A stretch of DNA of 46,001 bases from an uncultured Erysipelotrichaceae bacterium (GCA_900315225.1 OMYM01000091.1:1-46001); one strand, 5' to 3'; shown: positions 31,446-40,220, counted from the stretch's first letter. The notes: a model not told the origin generated them from the letters alone. Translations and numbers: made by a program.

Positions 31446-32369
31446 ATGTCAATGTTGGAAAAGAAATGGACCGTGGAATCCGACGAAGAAAAAGGCATCG
31501 TCGATTATTTGTATTCTTGTCTCAAGATCCCGCGCGGCATTGTGCGCAACGCTGTCAAAAACAATCTCATCGGCATCAATGGCAAGGTCGCAAGTATCGA
31601 TGCAATTGTCCACAAAGGAGATTTCATCGATTGCATCATTCCGGAAAGCCGCCCCAGGACCGATGCGCCAGAGGATATTCCGCTGGATGTCGTCTATGAA
31701 GACGAAGATATCATGATCATCAATAAAGAGAAGGGGGTTGCTTGTCACCCCGCCCCAGGCAACTATACGCACACGTTGTTGAATGCATTGCTGTTCCGCT
31801 TTCCCACCCAAAAAGAAGGAAAGCAACCCCGCTTGATGCATCGACTTGATATGTTGACTTCTGGATTAGTCACCGTTGGGAAAAACGAAGCCGCATGCAA
31901 AAGCATTGGAAAGCAATTGGCGACACACGCTTGCAGAAGAATCTACACCGCACTAGCGTGTGGCGTCATTGAGCAAGACGAGGGTACCATCGATGCGCCA
32001 ATCGGCAGGGATCCCGATAATTTCCGACGCATGGGGGTCACTGATATTGATTCCAAGCGCGCCGTGACGCATTTCAAGGTCATTGAACGTTTCAAAGACG
32101 CTACCTTGGTTCAACTTGAACTGGAAACCGGACGCACACACCAAATCCGCGTACACATGGCGTATATCGGCCATCCTCTTGTCAACGACGGCACCTATGG
32201 CACTTTGGTGGAAGGCATTGGCTTCAATGGTCAGGCATTGAACGCTTCCTGCCTAATGCTTACCCATCCCTCCACAGGGCAAGAAATGACATTTACTGCG
32301 CCATTGCCTGAATACATGGAAAAACTGATCGAAGAAAAACGTTCTGAAGCTACCCAAGCCGCATGCTAG
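31446..32369 (+). CDS. RluA/RluD-family pseudouridine synthase
   Basis: The 307-residue product has an N-terminal S4-like RNA-binding segment (CLKIPRGIVRNAVKN) and the RluA catalytic domain: DIMIINKEKGVACHP, then LMHRLDMLTSGL with the catalytic Asp in HRLD, then ETGRTHQIRVHMAYIGHPL. It converts specific uridines in 23S rRNA or tRNA to pseudouridine. Which RluA-type enzyme it corresponds to cannot be told. AGGAGAGG lies before the ATG, and a strong terminator overlaps the stop codon. Confidence 0.94.
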   Translation: MSMLEKKWTVESDEEKGIVDYLYSCLKIPRGIVRNAVKNNLIGINGKVASIDAIVHKGDFIDCIIPESRPRTDAPEDIPLDVVYEDEDIMIINKEKGVACHPAPGNYTHTLLNALLFRFPTQKEGKQPRLMHRLDMLTSGLVTVGKNEAACKSIGKQLATHACRRIYTALACGVIEQDEGTIDAPIGRDPDNFRRMGVTDIDSKRAVTHFKVIERFKDATLVQLELETGRTHQIRVHMAYIGHPLVNDGTYGTLVEGIGFNGQALNASCLMLTHPSTGQEMTFTAPLPEYMEKLIEEKRSEATQAAC

Positions 32370-32380
32370 CATGCGGCTTT
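32356..32380 (+). terminator. Terminator of the pseudouridine synthase gene
   Basis: AAGCCGCATGC-TA-GCATGCGGCTT followed by TATTTA, overlapping the stop codon. Confidence 0.85.
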
Positions 32381-32434
32381 ATTTACTGAACCAGTTACAT
32401 CATGGGAACAATTTCATACCAGCTTCTTGTGATT

Positions 32435-32500
32435 TTCGGTATAAAATATCCGTGTATATGAGAAAGCGGTTGCTTGAAGGTTACCTGCTTTCGATCAAGG
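32435..32500 (+). promoter_or_regulatory. Leader of the secreted C39-like protein with hairpin
   Basis: A TATAAA-like -10 lies near 32440. The leader folds as GAAAGC-GGT...ACC-GCTTTC just before the AAGGAGGAG site. It may tune translation or RNA stability; no known riboswitch is recognised. Confidence 0.3.
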
Positions 32501-32510
32501 AGGAGAAGAA

Positions 32511-33662
32511 ATGATGAATGAATTGCTAAAAAAAGCATTGGTGCAGCTTGGGGCTTTCGTCTTGGCGATACAGCCTCTGTCGGTTAGCGCTGGCACAATC
32601 CCTGGTAGCGTTGAGCATCAACTTGACACACGTTCTGGGGCAGGACTGCACAAGGTGTGGCTGCACGAAAACGGCAACAGCTATTGGTATGAAAACGGCG
32701 TACGGCAAGGTGTATACGGCGATCCCAAAAACATCCGCGACACGATCTATGGCGTGGAGCGGGGCAGGGAGATCTATGACCCAGGATCTAACGCGTGGTA
32801 TTGGCTGGATGCCAACAACAATGGAGCCATGGCGAGAAACAAGGATGTTTGGTTGCCCTACGTATTTCAGAACGAGCGTCCAGGCTCTAGCGAAGGTAAA
32901 TGGGTTCGCTATGATAACAATGGCTCTATGTTGAAAGGAATCCAATATTCCAGCAAATACAAGGCATGGTATTATTTCGACGTAACCACGGGAGCCATGG
33001 CAAAAGGTTGGCGTAAGTCGTCCACGGGTGGATGGGCATACTATGACCTAAAAAGCGGAAAGCTCAAGGAAAGCGACTTCCAGCTCAATGGCATCCTGTA
33101 CAAGCCTATGGCCAATGGTTCCATCGGTTCCACCATCCACGCCAATGTCCCCTACTACAACCAACGGGACAAGCGTTGGTCTTCCTACACACTGGGAAGT
33201 AAATCTTTGGGGCAAAGCGGTTGCGCCGTATGCGTTGGCACAACCATACTAAACTATTTCGCCAAGCGTAACGTCACGCCTCCCGATGTGGCAGACCTAT
33301 TCCACTATTGGGGCGATTACAATGGCGCTTATGGACATGGCACCGACAACGGTGTATGGCGCAAGGTCGCAAAGAAATACAACTTGTCTTTCAAGAACAA
33401 TATGAGCATTGCCGATGTCACGGAAGCATTGACCAAGGGAAACATGATCGTTGCGAATGTCAGTTCGGGGAATTTTGTCGCATACCCGGATACGCACGCG
33501 ATTCTCTTGTTCAATATCGATCCCAGGGGGCGGACGTATGTCTATGATCCATTTAACGCCAATAACAATGGGTGGTACGATGTCACCGATGTCTATCGCC
33601 AAGGGTCCAGCGCTTCCATTGACCTTATCGATGGTGGACCATTCATATCTCTGGGGTATTGA
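32511..33662 (+). CDS. Secreted C39-like cysteine peptidase with cell-wall-binding module
   Basis: The 383-residue product has a signal peptide (LVQLGAFVLAIQPLSVSAG), then a wall-binding module at about residues 50-190. That module has aromatic glucan/choline-binding-like units: YWYENGVRQG, GREIYDPGSNAWYWLD, GKWVRYDNNGSM, KAWYYFDVTTGAMAKGW. A papain-fold domain of the C39_2 type follows: Cys in SGCAVCVGTTIL, His in DTHAILLF and Asp/Asn in YVYDPFNANN. It may cleave peptides at the cell surface. AAGGAGGAG precedes two adjacent ATGs. The wall module recurs in the transglutaminase protein at 38276-40198. Confidence 0.88.
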   Translation: MMNELLKKALVQLGAFVLAIQPLSVSAGTIPGSVEHQLDTRSGAGLHKVWLHENGNSYWYENGVRQGVYGDPKNIRDTIYGVERGREIYDPGSNAWYWLDANNNGAMARNKDVWLPYVFQNERPGSSEGKWVRYDNNGSMLKGIQYSSKYKAWYYFDVTTGAMAKGWRKSSTGGWAYYDLKSGKLKESDFQLNGILYKPMANGSIGSTIHANVPYYNQRDKRWSSYTLGSKSLGQSGCAVCVGTTILNYFAKRNVTPPDVADLFHYWGDYNGAYGHGTDNGVWRKVAKKYNLSFKNNMSIADVTEALTKGNMIVANVSSGNFVAYPDTHAILLFNIDPRGRTYVYDPFNANNNGWYDVTDVYRQGSSASIDLIDGGPFISLGY

Positions 33663-33665
33663 ATA

Positions 33666-33865
33666 GCGCGCTAGCTTTTATTTCATTTAACAAATTCCAT
33701 GGTATTTTTCTTTGATATCATAGAATTTTAGCGTTTTTCGCCTAATCTATTGACATAGATTGCTGTTTGTGTTTTCCTTTCTGTTCCTTTCTGCTATGAT
33801 AATACCGCCATTGCGGATGATTTTAATTATTTCAAAATTACAAGAATCGGCGAAAGGAGAACAAT
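33666..33865. other. Promoter region of the RbfA-like gene
   Basis: A weak stem (TAGCGCGCTA then CTTTTATTT) just after the C39 gene may be its terminator. An extended -10 TGC-TATGAT lies at 33792-33800, followed by a small hairpin CCGC-CATT-GCGG. Confidence 0.4.
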
Positions 33866-34216
33866 ATGGCTACCCACAAACACAGGCAACGAAAGGATGC
33901 GTTGCTGAGACGATGCCTTGACAGCGTCGTCCAGTATGGCGCCCTGGAAAACAACCTCGGCCTGATCTACATCAGTGCCCTCACCGTCAGCACCGATTAC
34001 AGCTATGCAACCGTCACAATTGGATGCGACGGCACTACCGAAGAAAAACTCAGCGCCGTGGACACACTAAACCGCAGCACTAGCCTCATCCGCAATGAAA
34101 TCGCCAGCCTTATGAATATCAAGAAGGTTCCAAAGCTAAGCTTCAAGCCCGACTTGCAAAAGGAAAGCGAGGCACACAGCGACGAAATCCTGGCGGGCAT
34201 CAACGAAACGAGTTGA
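33866..34216 (+). CDS. RbfA-like ribosome-binding factor
   Basis: AAAGGAG precedes the ATG. The 116-residue product follows RbfA (KH-fold, 30S maturation factor) in pattern: NNLGLIYISALTVSTDYSYA matches the LGxVxVxxVxxSxDLxxA strands, IRNEIASLMNIKKVPKLSF matches the IRxEIxxxLxLRxxPEL(x)F block, and HSDEILAGI matches the closing RIxELL helix. The N-terminus lacks the usual RxxRVxExI start. It is a divergent member, not beside nusA or infB as the standard rbfA usually is. It may be the only or a second RbfA. Confidence 0.7.
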   Translation: MATHKHRQRKDALLRRCLDSVVQYGALENNLGLIYISALTVSTDYSYATVTIGCDGTTEEKLSAVDTLNRSTSLIRNEIASLMNIKKVPKLSFKPDLQKESEAHSDEILAGINETS

Positions 34217-34229
34217 CCTGGGATTGAAC

Positions 34230-34256
34230 AAGCCGGCCATTGGCCGGCTTTTGTTT
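34230..34256 (+). terminator. Terminator of the RbfA-like gene
   Basis: AAGCCGGCCA-T-TGGCCGGCTT followed by TTGTTTT. It separates the RbfA-like gene from the DUF2752 gene. Confidence 0.85.
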
Positions 34257-34274
34257 TGCAAAAGGAGATTACCC

Positions 34275-34679
34275 ATGCCACACCCACATTTAGACAACAC
34301 ACAAAAGACACGCTTGCGCATCTTGCACAAAAACCTTGTCCAGATCCTTCTCCTTGGTCTCCTATACACTCTCTGGATCTTCGCCACTGGCATTTATATC
34401 CCCTGTCCCTTCCGCCTTGCCACGGGCTTCAAATGCCCTGGCTGCGGCATCTCCCACGCCATCATCGCACTTGTCCACGGCAACATTTCCGAGGCTTGGA
34501 CACAAAACCCATTCATCCTATGCATTGGTCCTTTTCTTCTTGCCTACGCCTTATATCGCGCAGGAAAGTATGTCAAAGACAACGACACACATTACCGTCC
34601 ATGGGAGATAGCATTGTTAACGATCCTGTTTTTATCCGCCATCTCCTTTGGCATTCTCCGCAACCTTGCAATGCACTAG
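34275..34679 (+). CDS. DUF2752 membrane protein, 134 aa
   Basis: AAAGGAG precedes the ATG at 34275; codons upstream in the same frame belong to the terminator. The product has three membrane helices (LVQILLLGLLYTLWIFA, then ILCIGPFLLAYALY, then ALLTILFLSAISFGIL) and the family's CPFRLATGFKCPGCGISHAIIA signature with Cys-x2-Cys. Function of the family is unknown. It shares direction with the RbfA-like gene but is separated by a terminator. Confidence 0.9.
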   Translation: MPHPHLDNTQKTRLRILHKNLVQILLLGLLYTLWIFATGIYIPCPFRLATGFKCPGCGISHAIIALVHGNISEAWTQNPFILCIGPFLLAYALYRAGKYVKDNDTHYRPWEIALLTILFLSAISFGILRNLAMH

Positions 34680-34693
34680 GCATGTCCCAAGAA

Positions 34694-34720
34694 AAAGGAT
34701 CACGCTTGCCGTGATCCTAT
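34694..34720. terminator. Bidirectional terminator after the DUF2752 gene and the micro zinc ribbon
   Basis: GGATCAC-GCTTGCC-GTGATCC, with T runs on both sides. It touches the stop codon of the minus-strand zinc-ribbon gene. Confidence 0.8.
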
Positions 34721-34869
34721 CTTTTTTTGATTGTCTTTGCTAGATCCTTGAAGGGCTTGATGAATGTCCTTTCCCCTTCTTTCTTCCATCCTTCCACCGT
34801 CTTTTTGCCACAATACGGGCATTTCTCGGCGCTATTAGGAATCGGTCTTTTGCATTTCACGCAATTCAT
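34717..34869 (-). CDS. Micro zinc-ribbon protein, 50 aa
   Basis: AGGAG precedes the ATG by 7 nt. The product starts MNCVKCKRPIPNSAEKCPYCG, a complete zinc ribbon (CxxC-N11-CxxC), followed by a basic tail (WKKEGERTFIKPF, ending KTIKKR). Such small ribbons bind nucleic acid or act as adaptors. It is convergent with DUF2752 and shares a terminator with it, and lies downstream of the DUF4015 gene's end on the opposite side. Confidence 0.7.
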   Translation of the reverse strand: MNCVKCKRPIPNSAEKCPYCGKKTVEGWKKEGERTFIKPFKDLAKTIKKR

Positions 34870-34922
34870 CGCAATTCTCCTCTCCTTCTGGCATTTCCAA
34901 GGAAATGCTTTTCTTTTGCGTC

Positions 34923-36563
34923 TTATCCCTCCTTGAAGCGATAGCTTGCATATCTATCCAGGCTACTGTCAACATTCCACACCATGAAGCCATAAAGCCC
35001 TGCTTCATGCAAGCCAGAGATCTCTCGCGTCACCATATCGCCATCGTATTCCACCTCTGGCTCTTTGTATGTATCGAATCCCTGGATCCAACAACGTACA
35101 CGCGCCGGGCTTGGCGCTTCCACTTGCGCCCTTTCCACCAAGCCGCCCCAGGCATACAACAATTGGTCGGGGTTTTCCCAGGTGGACGGATAGATGCCAT
35201 AGTCGTGGATATCAAACGAATCTGGATACACCATCGGACTAATCACATCAAGGACATTGGAGAGAACCGGCCAATAGTGGCCATAGGGGCTTTGCTCGCC
35301 ATTGACCGCGCCATAGAACACATCGCAAGACACATATCCTTGCGCCCTATGCAATTCATCCGTCGCATACATCATGAAACGAGTGATCGCCTGGGTGCGT
35401 GTCTCATTGTCTTCGCCTGGGCATTCGACCTCATCTGCCTCATCCTCGATGTTTCTGGGAAAGCGCGCATAGTCGAACTGGATCTCATTGAAGCCAATGT
35501 CTTTTACCGCTTCCAGCGCCAAGGCAACATTGTATTCCCACACATTTCGAGAATACGGGCTAAGCCATGCAGAACCATCAAAGTCGTATGGTTCCCCTGT
35601 TGCCTTGTCAAGGATCGTTTCCTCGGGATGATCGTATGCATAGCAGATATCCCTGAATGTTACGATTCTACCGATCATATAGATGCCATTGCTACGGCAC
35701 TGTTTCACCGCATCACGGTACTCCTTGTATGTATTGTACGAATACTTGTAGGCGGTGGGAGAATATTGATTCACTATCTCGCTTTGATACGCCATGCCAT
35801 TGCTTTCCTTGATATCCAGGACAAATGCATTGACACCTGTCTGTTTGGCCATTTCGATATACTTGTCGATTTCCTCGATGCAAGCCATATTCAAATAAAC
35901 CGCACGCACTTCTTCCGGCATGACGTTGCCATCAAACGACACAGCCGGATAAGGCGCATAGTCCAAGTCATCTCCTCGGACAACGATATCATCGGTATCC
36001 TTGCTGAAGTAGCGGCCATTCATATATCCCGTGGCACCCTTGCAAACGACTTGATAGCGATCCACCATGCCGTTTTCCAACACCGTGCCATATCCCAGTA
36101 TATCGACCATGTCGCCTTTTTCCAGCCTGCCAATGATCTTGAGACCCTTCTCGCTTTCGTAAAGGACTGCCGATGCATTCGCATACCCTTCTTTCTCCAG
36201 CACTGTTTCCCGTAATGTACTGCACAATTGCGAAGACGGGACGATAAATTTTTTGTCATCGACGAAAGCCAATCGGTAATCCAAAGATTCCTCTCCTTCC
36301 GCAAGCCCCCTGACGCCAACAGCGCTGCCTCGCTTGACGACAAACGGCTCTCCCTTTTCATCGATCCAGGTGACCTCAGGGGAATCGCTAGCAACATACA
36401 TCAGTTCTGTCCTTTGCTCCTGCCGATCTCTTTCCTGTTCAAATTCCTGCTGCTGAATGACATAGCGGTTGCGCATGCGGATCGCCCCTAGACAAACCAT
36501 CAACACCACGTCAGTCACAAACACTATCATCAGCACGCTTGCCAAAAACCTTCTCAATTTCAT
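34923..36563 (-). CDS. Extracellular putative glycoside hydrolase (DUF4015 / GH13-like), membrane-anchored
   Basis: The 546-residue product has an N-terminal anchor helix (FLASVLMIVFVTDVVLMVCL), an SH3-like segment (about residues 60-200) and a TIM-barrel DUF4015 domain: VRAVYLNMACIEEIDKYIE, AFVLDIKESNG, GRIVTFRDICYA, NEIQFDYARFPR (candidate catalytic Asp), ISPMVYPDSF, and VRCWIQGFDTY near the end. Members are predicted polysaccharide or peptidoglycan-linked sugar hydrolases. AAGGTTGG is the only binding-site-like sequence. The extracellular location agrees with the surface proteins nearby. Confidence 0.88.
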   Translation of the reverse strand: MKLRRFLASVLMIVFVTDVVLMVCLGAIRMRNRYVIQQQEFEQERDRQEQRTELMYVASDSPEVTWIDEKGEPFVVKRGSAVGVRGLAEGEESLDYRLAFVDDKKFIVPSSQLCSTLRETVLEKEGYANASAVLYESEKGLKIIGRLEKGDMVDILGYGTVLENGMVDRYQVVCKGATGYMNGRYFSKDTDDIVVRGDDLDYAPYPAVSFDGNVMPEEVRAVYLNMACIEEIDKYIEMAKQTGVNAFVLDIKESNGMAYQSEIVNQYSPTAYKYSYNTYKEYRDAVKQCRSNGIYMIGRIVTFRDICYAYDHPEETILDKATGEPYDFDGSAWLSPYSRNVWEYNVALALEAVKDIGFNEIQFDYARFPRNIEDEADEVECPGEDNETRTQAITRFMMYATDELHRAQGYVSCDVFYGAVNGEQSPYGHYWPVLSNVLDVISPMVYPDSFDIHDYGIYPSTWENPDQLLYAWGGLVERAQVEAPSPARVRCWIQGFDTYKEPEVEYDGDMVTREISGLHEAGLYGFMVWNVDSSLDRYASYRFKEG

Positions 36564-36615
36564 GTTTCCAACCTTTTTGCTTGCTACGTATGAACTATAT
36601 TACCTCTCAAAAACC

Positions 36616-37149
36616 TCAAGACTTTTTTAGATATCTTGCAGGCACAGACTTAACTAGCCACACATCGTTTCGCGATAGATAAAACGCATATCCATCCCGA
36701 TGCATTTGCCCGCTTAATACCGTATACACGAAGGGGCGGCCATGCCTTTGGCCAACCTTTACGGCAGTCTGCCTGTCTAGCGACAGATGCACATATTGCC
36801 TGTTGCCAGGCAACAATCCCTCTTGATCAATCGATGCAACGCTCTTTTGCCCTGTGCCATGGTATAGCACTATAGGGGGCTCGCTTTGTTCTAGCTCCAC
36901 GTCCACAGCAAGGGAATGGCCTTGGTTTGCCCTGATCTTGGTGTGGTCTTCATTAAAGGAGTAGCGTTGCTTTTCATCTGTTGCGACAATCAACTCCAAT
37001 CCCTCCCGATCCAATGGATGTGTCAAAGCAACACCTTTGATCAAGGCATCCACATCCGCCCAACCATGCGCATCCAGAGTAATACCGATAACTTCCGGCT
37101 TATGTCTAAGAATCAACGCAATGTATTTGCCAATGCTTTTTCTATTCAT
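36616..37149 (-). CDS. kptA: KptA/Tpt1 RNA 2'-phosphotransferase
   Basis: The start at 37149 is set by GGAGG seven bases upstream; a longer frame upstream is antisense to the MBL gene and rejected. The 177-residue product has the family marks: IALILRHKPEVIGI (active-site Arg), DAHGWADVDALI, IRANQGHSLAVD (Arg and His), LYHGTGQKSVASI, and YVHLSLDRQTAVKVG. The enzyme transfers a 2'-phosphate to NAD+. Its bacterial substrate is unsettled, since tRNA-splicing junctions are absent. Divergent from the MBL gene, with 54 bp between. Confidence 0.93.
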   Translation of the reverse strand: MNRKSIGKYIALILRHKPEVIGITLDAHGWADVDALIKGVALTHPLDREGLELIVATDEKQRYSFNEDHTKIRANQGHSLAVDVELEQSEPPIVLYHGTGQKSVASIDQEGLLPGNRQYVHLSLDRQTAVKVGQRHGRPFVYTVLSGQMHRDGYAFYLSRNDVWLVKSVPARYLKKS

Positions 37150-37203
37150 CCCCATGCCTCCTTGATGATATACTTGTAAATGTAGAAAGAGAGTAGCGTA
37201 AAA

Positions 37204-37833
37204 ATGAAGATTTCTGTCATAACCGCTGGAATGCTGGCGGTAAACATCTATTTTCTTTACGATGAAACCGACATGGTGATCGTCGACCCAGGCGCTTCGA
37301 TCAGTTCCATTCGCCGCGCCATCGAAATGATCAAGCGCCGTCCTGTCGCCATTCTTCTGACACACGGGCATTTCGACCATATCGGTGCCGCAAACCAGCT
37401 CAAGGAAGAATTGAACATTCCCATATATGCAGGAGCCAACGAAAAGGAAATCCTCCTGGATCCAGCGAAAAACCTCACTGCCCAATTCGGCACGCCTTTG
37501 ACCATCCAAGACTTCATACCCGTCAAGCATGACGACGAGTTGGAATTCCTCAACACTTCCTGGCGCGTCATAGAGACACCCGGCCACACCATTGGCTCCG
37601 TGTGCTACCACATCCCGCAAGAGAACATGCTGATTAGCGGCGACACCTTGTTCCAGGGAAGCTATGGGCGCATTGACTTCCCGACAAGCAATCCAAAGAT
37701 GCTGTATGATTCCATCACCCAGCGCTTGTTCAGGCTGCCTGATGCCACCGAGGTGTATCCCGGACACGGCAATCCCACCACGATCCTCATCGAAAAGAAG
37801 ACAAACCCTGTCTATTACATAGACCTGGGTTGA
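37204..37833 (+). CDS. MBL-fold metallohydrolase (glyoxalase II-like)
   Basis: The 209-residue product has the metallo-beta-lactamase fold: VIVDPGA, LLTHGHFDHIGAA (the HxHxDH motif), ETPGHTIGSVCY (third His), ISGDTLFQGSYGRIDF (bridging Asp) and YPGHGNPTT (last His). Such enzymes hydrolyse thioesters such as S-lactoylglutathione analogues; the substrate here is unknown. The binding site is weak. A perfect terminator follows the stop codon. Confidence 0.93.
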   Translation: MKISVITAGMLAVNIYFLYDETDMVIVDPGASISSIRRAIEMIKRRPVAILLTHGHFDHIGAANQLKEELNIPIYAGANEKEILLDPAKNLTAQFGTPLTIQDFIPVKHDDELEFLNTSWRVIETPGHTIGSVCYHIPQENMLISGDTLFQGSYGRIDFPTSNPKMLYDSITQRLFRLPDATEVYPGHGNPTTILIEKKTNPVYYIDLG

Positions 37834-37866
37834 CGCCATTGCTGCGCAATGGCGTTTTTATTTTTA
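37833..37866 (+). terminator. Terminator of the MBL gene
   Basis: ACGCCATTGC-TGC-GCAATGGCGT followed by TTTTATTTTT. Confidence 0.88.
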
Positions 37867-38036
37867 CTATACGATAAAACGGAATTTTATTTTCTACATT
37901 ATTCTTGTGCTTAAACATATATTGCAATAAATATCATATCACTTTGTATACTTTTGTTCTCGAATATCGTAAATATTGCGCTTTCTTTCCAGCTATAACT
38001 TTCTCGCTAAACGCAACGAAACGGAACAAAGACGCA

Positions 38037-38285
38037 ATGAACTGTAACCTAGATGCACTGAGATTCTTGGCATATGTGACACAATCGACCATCTCCCAAC
38101 ACCTGGGTATTTGCCAAAGCACCTATAGCCGATACGAGCATTCTATCCACATTAATGTGCATTCCCGCAATAAAATCATTCGCACCTTGCACACCAGCAC
38201 AAGCTTTATCCAAGCCTTGACCATGCATGCATTGGCATATCCCGACGACAACCAATGCAACGAGATCCCTGAGCGTCAATACTGA
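38037..38285 (+). CDS. Possible small XRE-type HTH protein, 82 aa
   Basis: The frame encodes FLAYVTQSTISQHLGICQSTYSRYEHS, a pattern close to an XRE helix-turn-helix (TQxxIAxxLGISQSxYSxYE). No clear ribosome binding site precedes the ATG at 38037 (or earlier codons in the same open frame), and it overlaps the end of the transglutaminase gene by 10 bp. AT-rich sequence upstream has TATAAC near 37993-37998. It could be a true regulator or a remnant. Confidence 0.35.
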   Translation: MNCNLDALRFLAYVTQSTISQHLGICQSTYSRYEHSIHINVHSRNKIIRTLHTSTSFIQALTMHALAYPDDNQCNEIPERQY

Positions 38286-40198
38286 AGCACGCCGCTTATT
38301 TCATCAAAGCGATGCCATTTTCCATCGATCATTCTATCCCCCTTGTACATTTCGCCTGTCGTCCAATCGTAATAGTAGGTGTTTCCTGTTTGCGAGGGAT
38401 ATAGCACTGCATCCGCTCCTTGAACGGTGTACCATCCCTTGATCATCTTGCCATCATGATTGTAGCGCACCCATTTTCCCCGGGTGCTACCTGGTTTTTC
38501 GTCTTGGAAAATGTAGGGTATCCATGCCTCCTTGTCATTTGCCTTTGCGCCATTTCTCACTTTGTCAAGCCAATACCACCCATCGCTAACAGGGTCGTAG
38601 ATCTCCCTGCCTCTTTCCTCGCCATAGATCTCATCGTAGATATTCTTGGGATCGCCTTGCACGCCTTGCCGCGTTCCATCCTCATACCAATAGTCGAGTC
38701 CATCGATCGCGCTATGCGAAAAGCCAAACAGAACCGCCAAGGGATCCGCCGATACAATGACTTCCATGGAAGTACTTGCTTCTGCCGCAGACACGGTGAT
38801 TTTTGTTCTTCCTTCGTTCGCTCCGATTACCCTTAGGCTTGTCCCTTCGATATGTGCATTCGCCACCATCGGATTATCCACCTTGACGCCAAACGCCAGA
38901 TCGCTGGCATGGGATGGGGAATAGGCGATTGGAACAAGCTTGCTTGCGCCAACCTTCACCAGCTCTTGTTTAGCCACGCTCATGCTCGCTATGGGAACCC
39001 TGTCCACCTGCACCGTGCACCTAGCGTTCAAACCACCATCCATCGTTGTAAGCGTCACAACAAACGATCCTTCCACAAGAACCGTTGCATTCCCTGTTTC
39101 ATCTATGCGAAGCTTTGTCTTGTCATAAGAGAACGATACGTTTTTTTCCGTAGCATTGTATGGCTGCACCGTATACAAGAGCGTCACACTCGACAATCCC
39201 TGGACATGGTATGTCTCTTGCCGAAAGAAAACCGAGGAGACATGCACATATTTGCTCAGGTCGCTGATAGCCATTGGATATTGGCGGTTAAACGATCCAC
39301 TCGAATATTCTGGCGCCCTTGTGTGGTTGCGGAACGTTGTATTGCACTTAAGGTAGTTTTCCCTGGATTTTGTCGAAGCGTCCCATGTCGCATCAAGGTT
39401 GTAATAGTAGTCTCCGATCCTGGCGATATTCCACGCATGGTCTTCTTGCCTTCCCTTGCCGGTGATCACCCTTGCATCGATCCCATTGTCCAGGCACATG
39501 CGATACAACAGGGAAGCATATCCTTGGCACACTGCCTTTCCATTGACCACTGCCGCATAGGCAGTGAACTTCAGCTTATAGTTTTCGTTGTTCAGGTTCT
39601 CATGGTCATACGTGACATGCGAAGTAATATACCCATAGATCTTGTCCAGCTTTTCATAGTTGGTCAACCCCTCCATGCCAAGGGAAGCGTACACCGATGA
39701 AAGCCTTGAGGTCAGTGCTGTTTCCTGTGCCTTTGTCGTATGGTATCGCAATTCATAGCGATACGTGCAGTACGCAAGGCCGTCCCTGTTATCCACCGAC
39801 AATGTAATCTTGTACCCCGCAACATGGAAACGTATGAAATCTCCTTGCTCGCCTATGCCGGTATGCGCAAACGCCAATGTCACCGAGTCAAACAAGGCGT
39901 ATGTCTCTCCTTCTGGCTGAACAAAGGAAATCTCCAGGTTCTCTCTTCGATCCAGCAAGGCGTTGCGGACAATGTCCACCGCCTTGGCCTTGTCTGTTTC
40001 GTAACCCGTTTTCTGTGTTGTGGTTAATTGCGAAACGGCGGGAGCCGCCAGACTTTTTTCTTCAAAGTCAAACTCCCCATACATCGGGTTGTACCAGACA
40101 ACCGTGTATTCTTTCGTATCGTTTCCCTTGCCTTGGACGTTTATGGCCATTCCAATAAACAGAAGAAGCACCAAGGCAATCCTAGCCAGCTTATTCAT
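38276..40198 (-). CDS. Secreted transglutaminase-domain protein with Ig-like and cell-wall-binding modules
   Basis: The 640-residue product starts at 40198 behind GGAGG. It has a signal peptide (LARIALVLLLFIGMAINVQG) and a transglutaminase-like core at about residues 180-290: KAVCQGYASLLYRM carries the Cys, QEDHAWNIARIG the His, YYNLDATWD the Asp. Bacterial Ig-like (BIG2-type) repeats at about 340-480 follow (IASMSVAKQELVKVGAS). The wall-binding module closes the protein (YWYEDGTRQG, GREIYDPVSDGWYWLD, GKWVRYNHDGKMIKGW). It would cross-link or cleave peptide bonds at the surface. The module matches the C39 protein at 32511. Confidence 0.88.
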   Translation of the reverse strand: MNKLARIALVLLLFIGMAINVQGKGNDTKEYTVVWYNPMYGEFDFEEKSLAAPAVSQLTTTQKTGYETDKAKAVDIVRNALLDRRENLEISFVQPEGETYALFDSVTLAFAHTGIGEQGDFIRFHVAGYKITLSVDNRDGLAYCTYRYELRYHTTKAQETALTSRLSSVYASLGMEGLTNYEKLDKIYGYITSHVTYDHENLNNENYKLKFTAYAAVVNGKAVCQGYASLLYRMCLDNGIDARVITGKGRQEDHAWNIARIGDYYYNLDATWDASTKSRENYLKCNTTFRNHTRAPEYSSGSFNRQYPMAISDLSKYVHVSSVFFRQETYHVQGLSSVTLLYTVQPYNATEKNVSFSYDKTKLRIDETGNATVLVEGSFVVTLTTMDGGLNARCTVQVDRVPIASMSVAKQELVKVGASKLVPIAYSPSHASDLAFGVKVDNPMVANAHIEGTSLRVIGANEGRTKITVSAAEASTSMEVIVSADPLAVLFGFSHSAIDGLDYWYEDGTRQGVQGDPKNIYDEIYGEERGREIYDPVSDGWYWLDKVRNGAKANDKEAWIPYIFQDEKPGSTRGKWVRYNHDGKMIKGWYTVQGADAVLYPSQTGNTYYYDWTTGEMYKGDRMIDGKWHRFDEISGVLQY

Positions 40199-40220
40199 TC
40201 CTTTTACCTCCAATCGCATC

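Noticed and set aside
34905..36215. Plus-strand frame of 436 codons opposite the DUF4015 gene
   Set aside because: It has no ribosome binding site and is the antisense of a well-supported gene with clear domains on the minus strand.
37150..37839. 230-codon N-terminal extension of KptA
   Set aside because: It is antisense to the MBL hydrolase, and a GGAGG site marks the KptA start at 37149.
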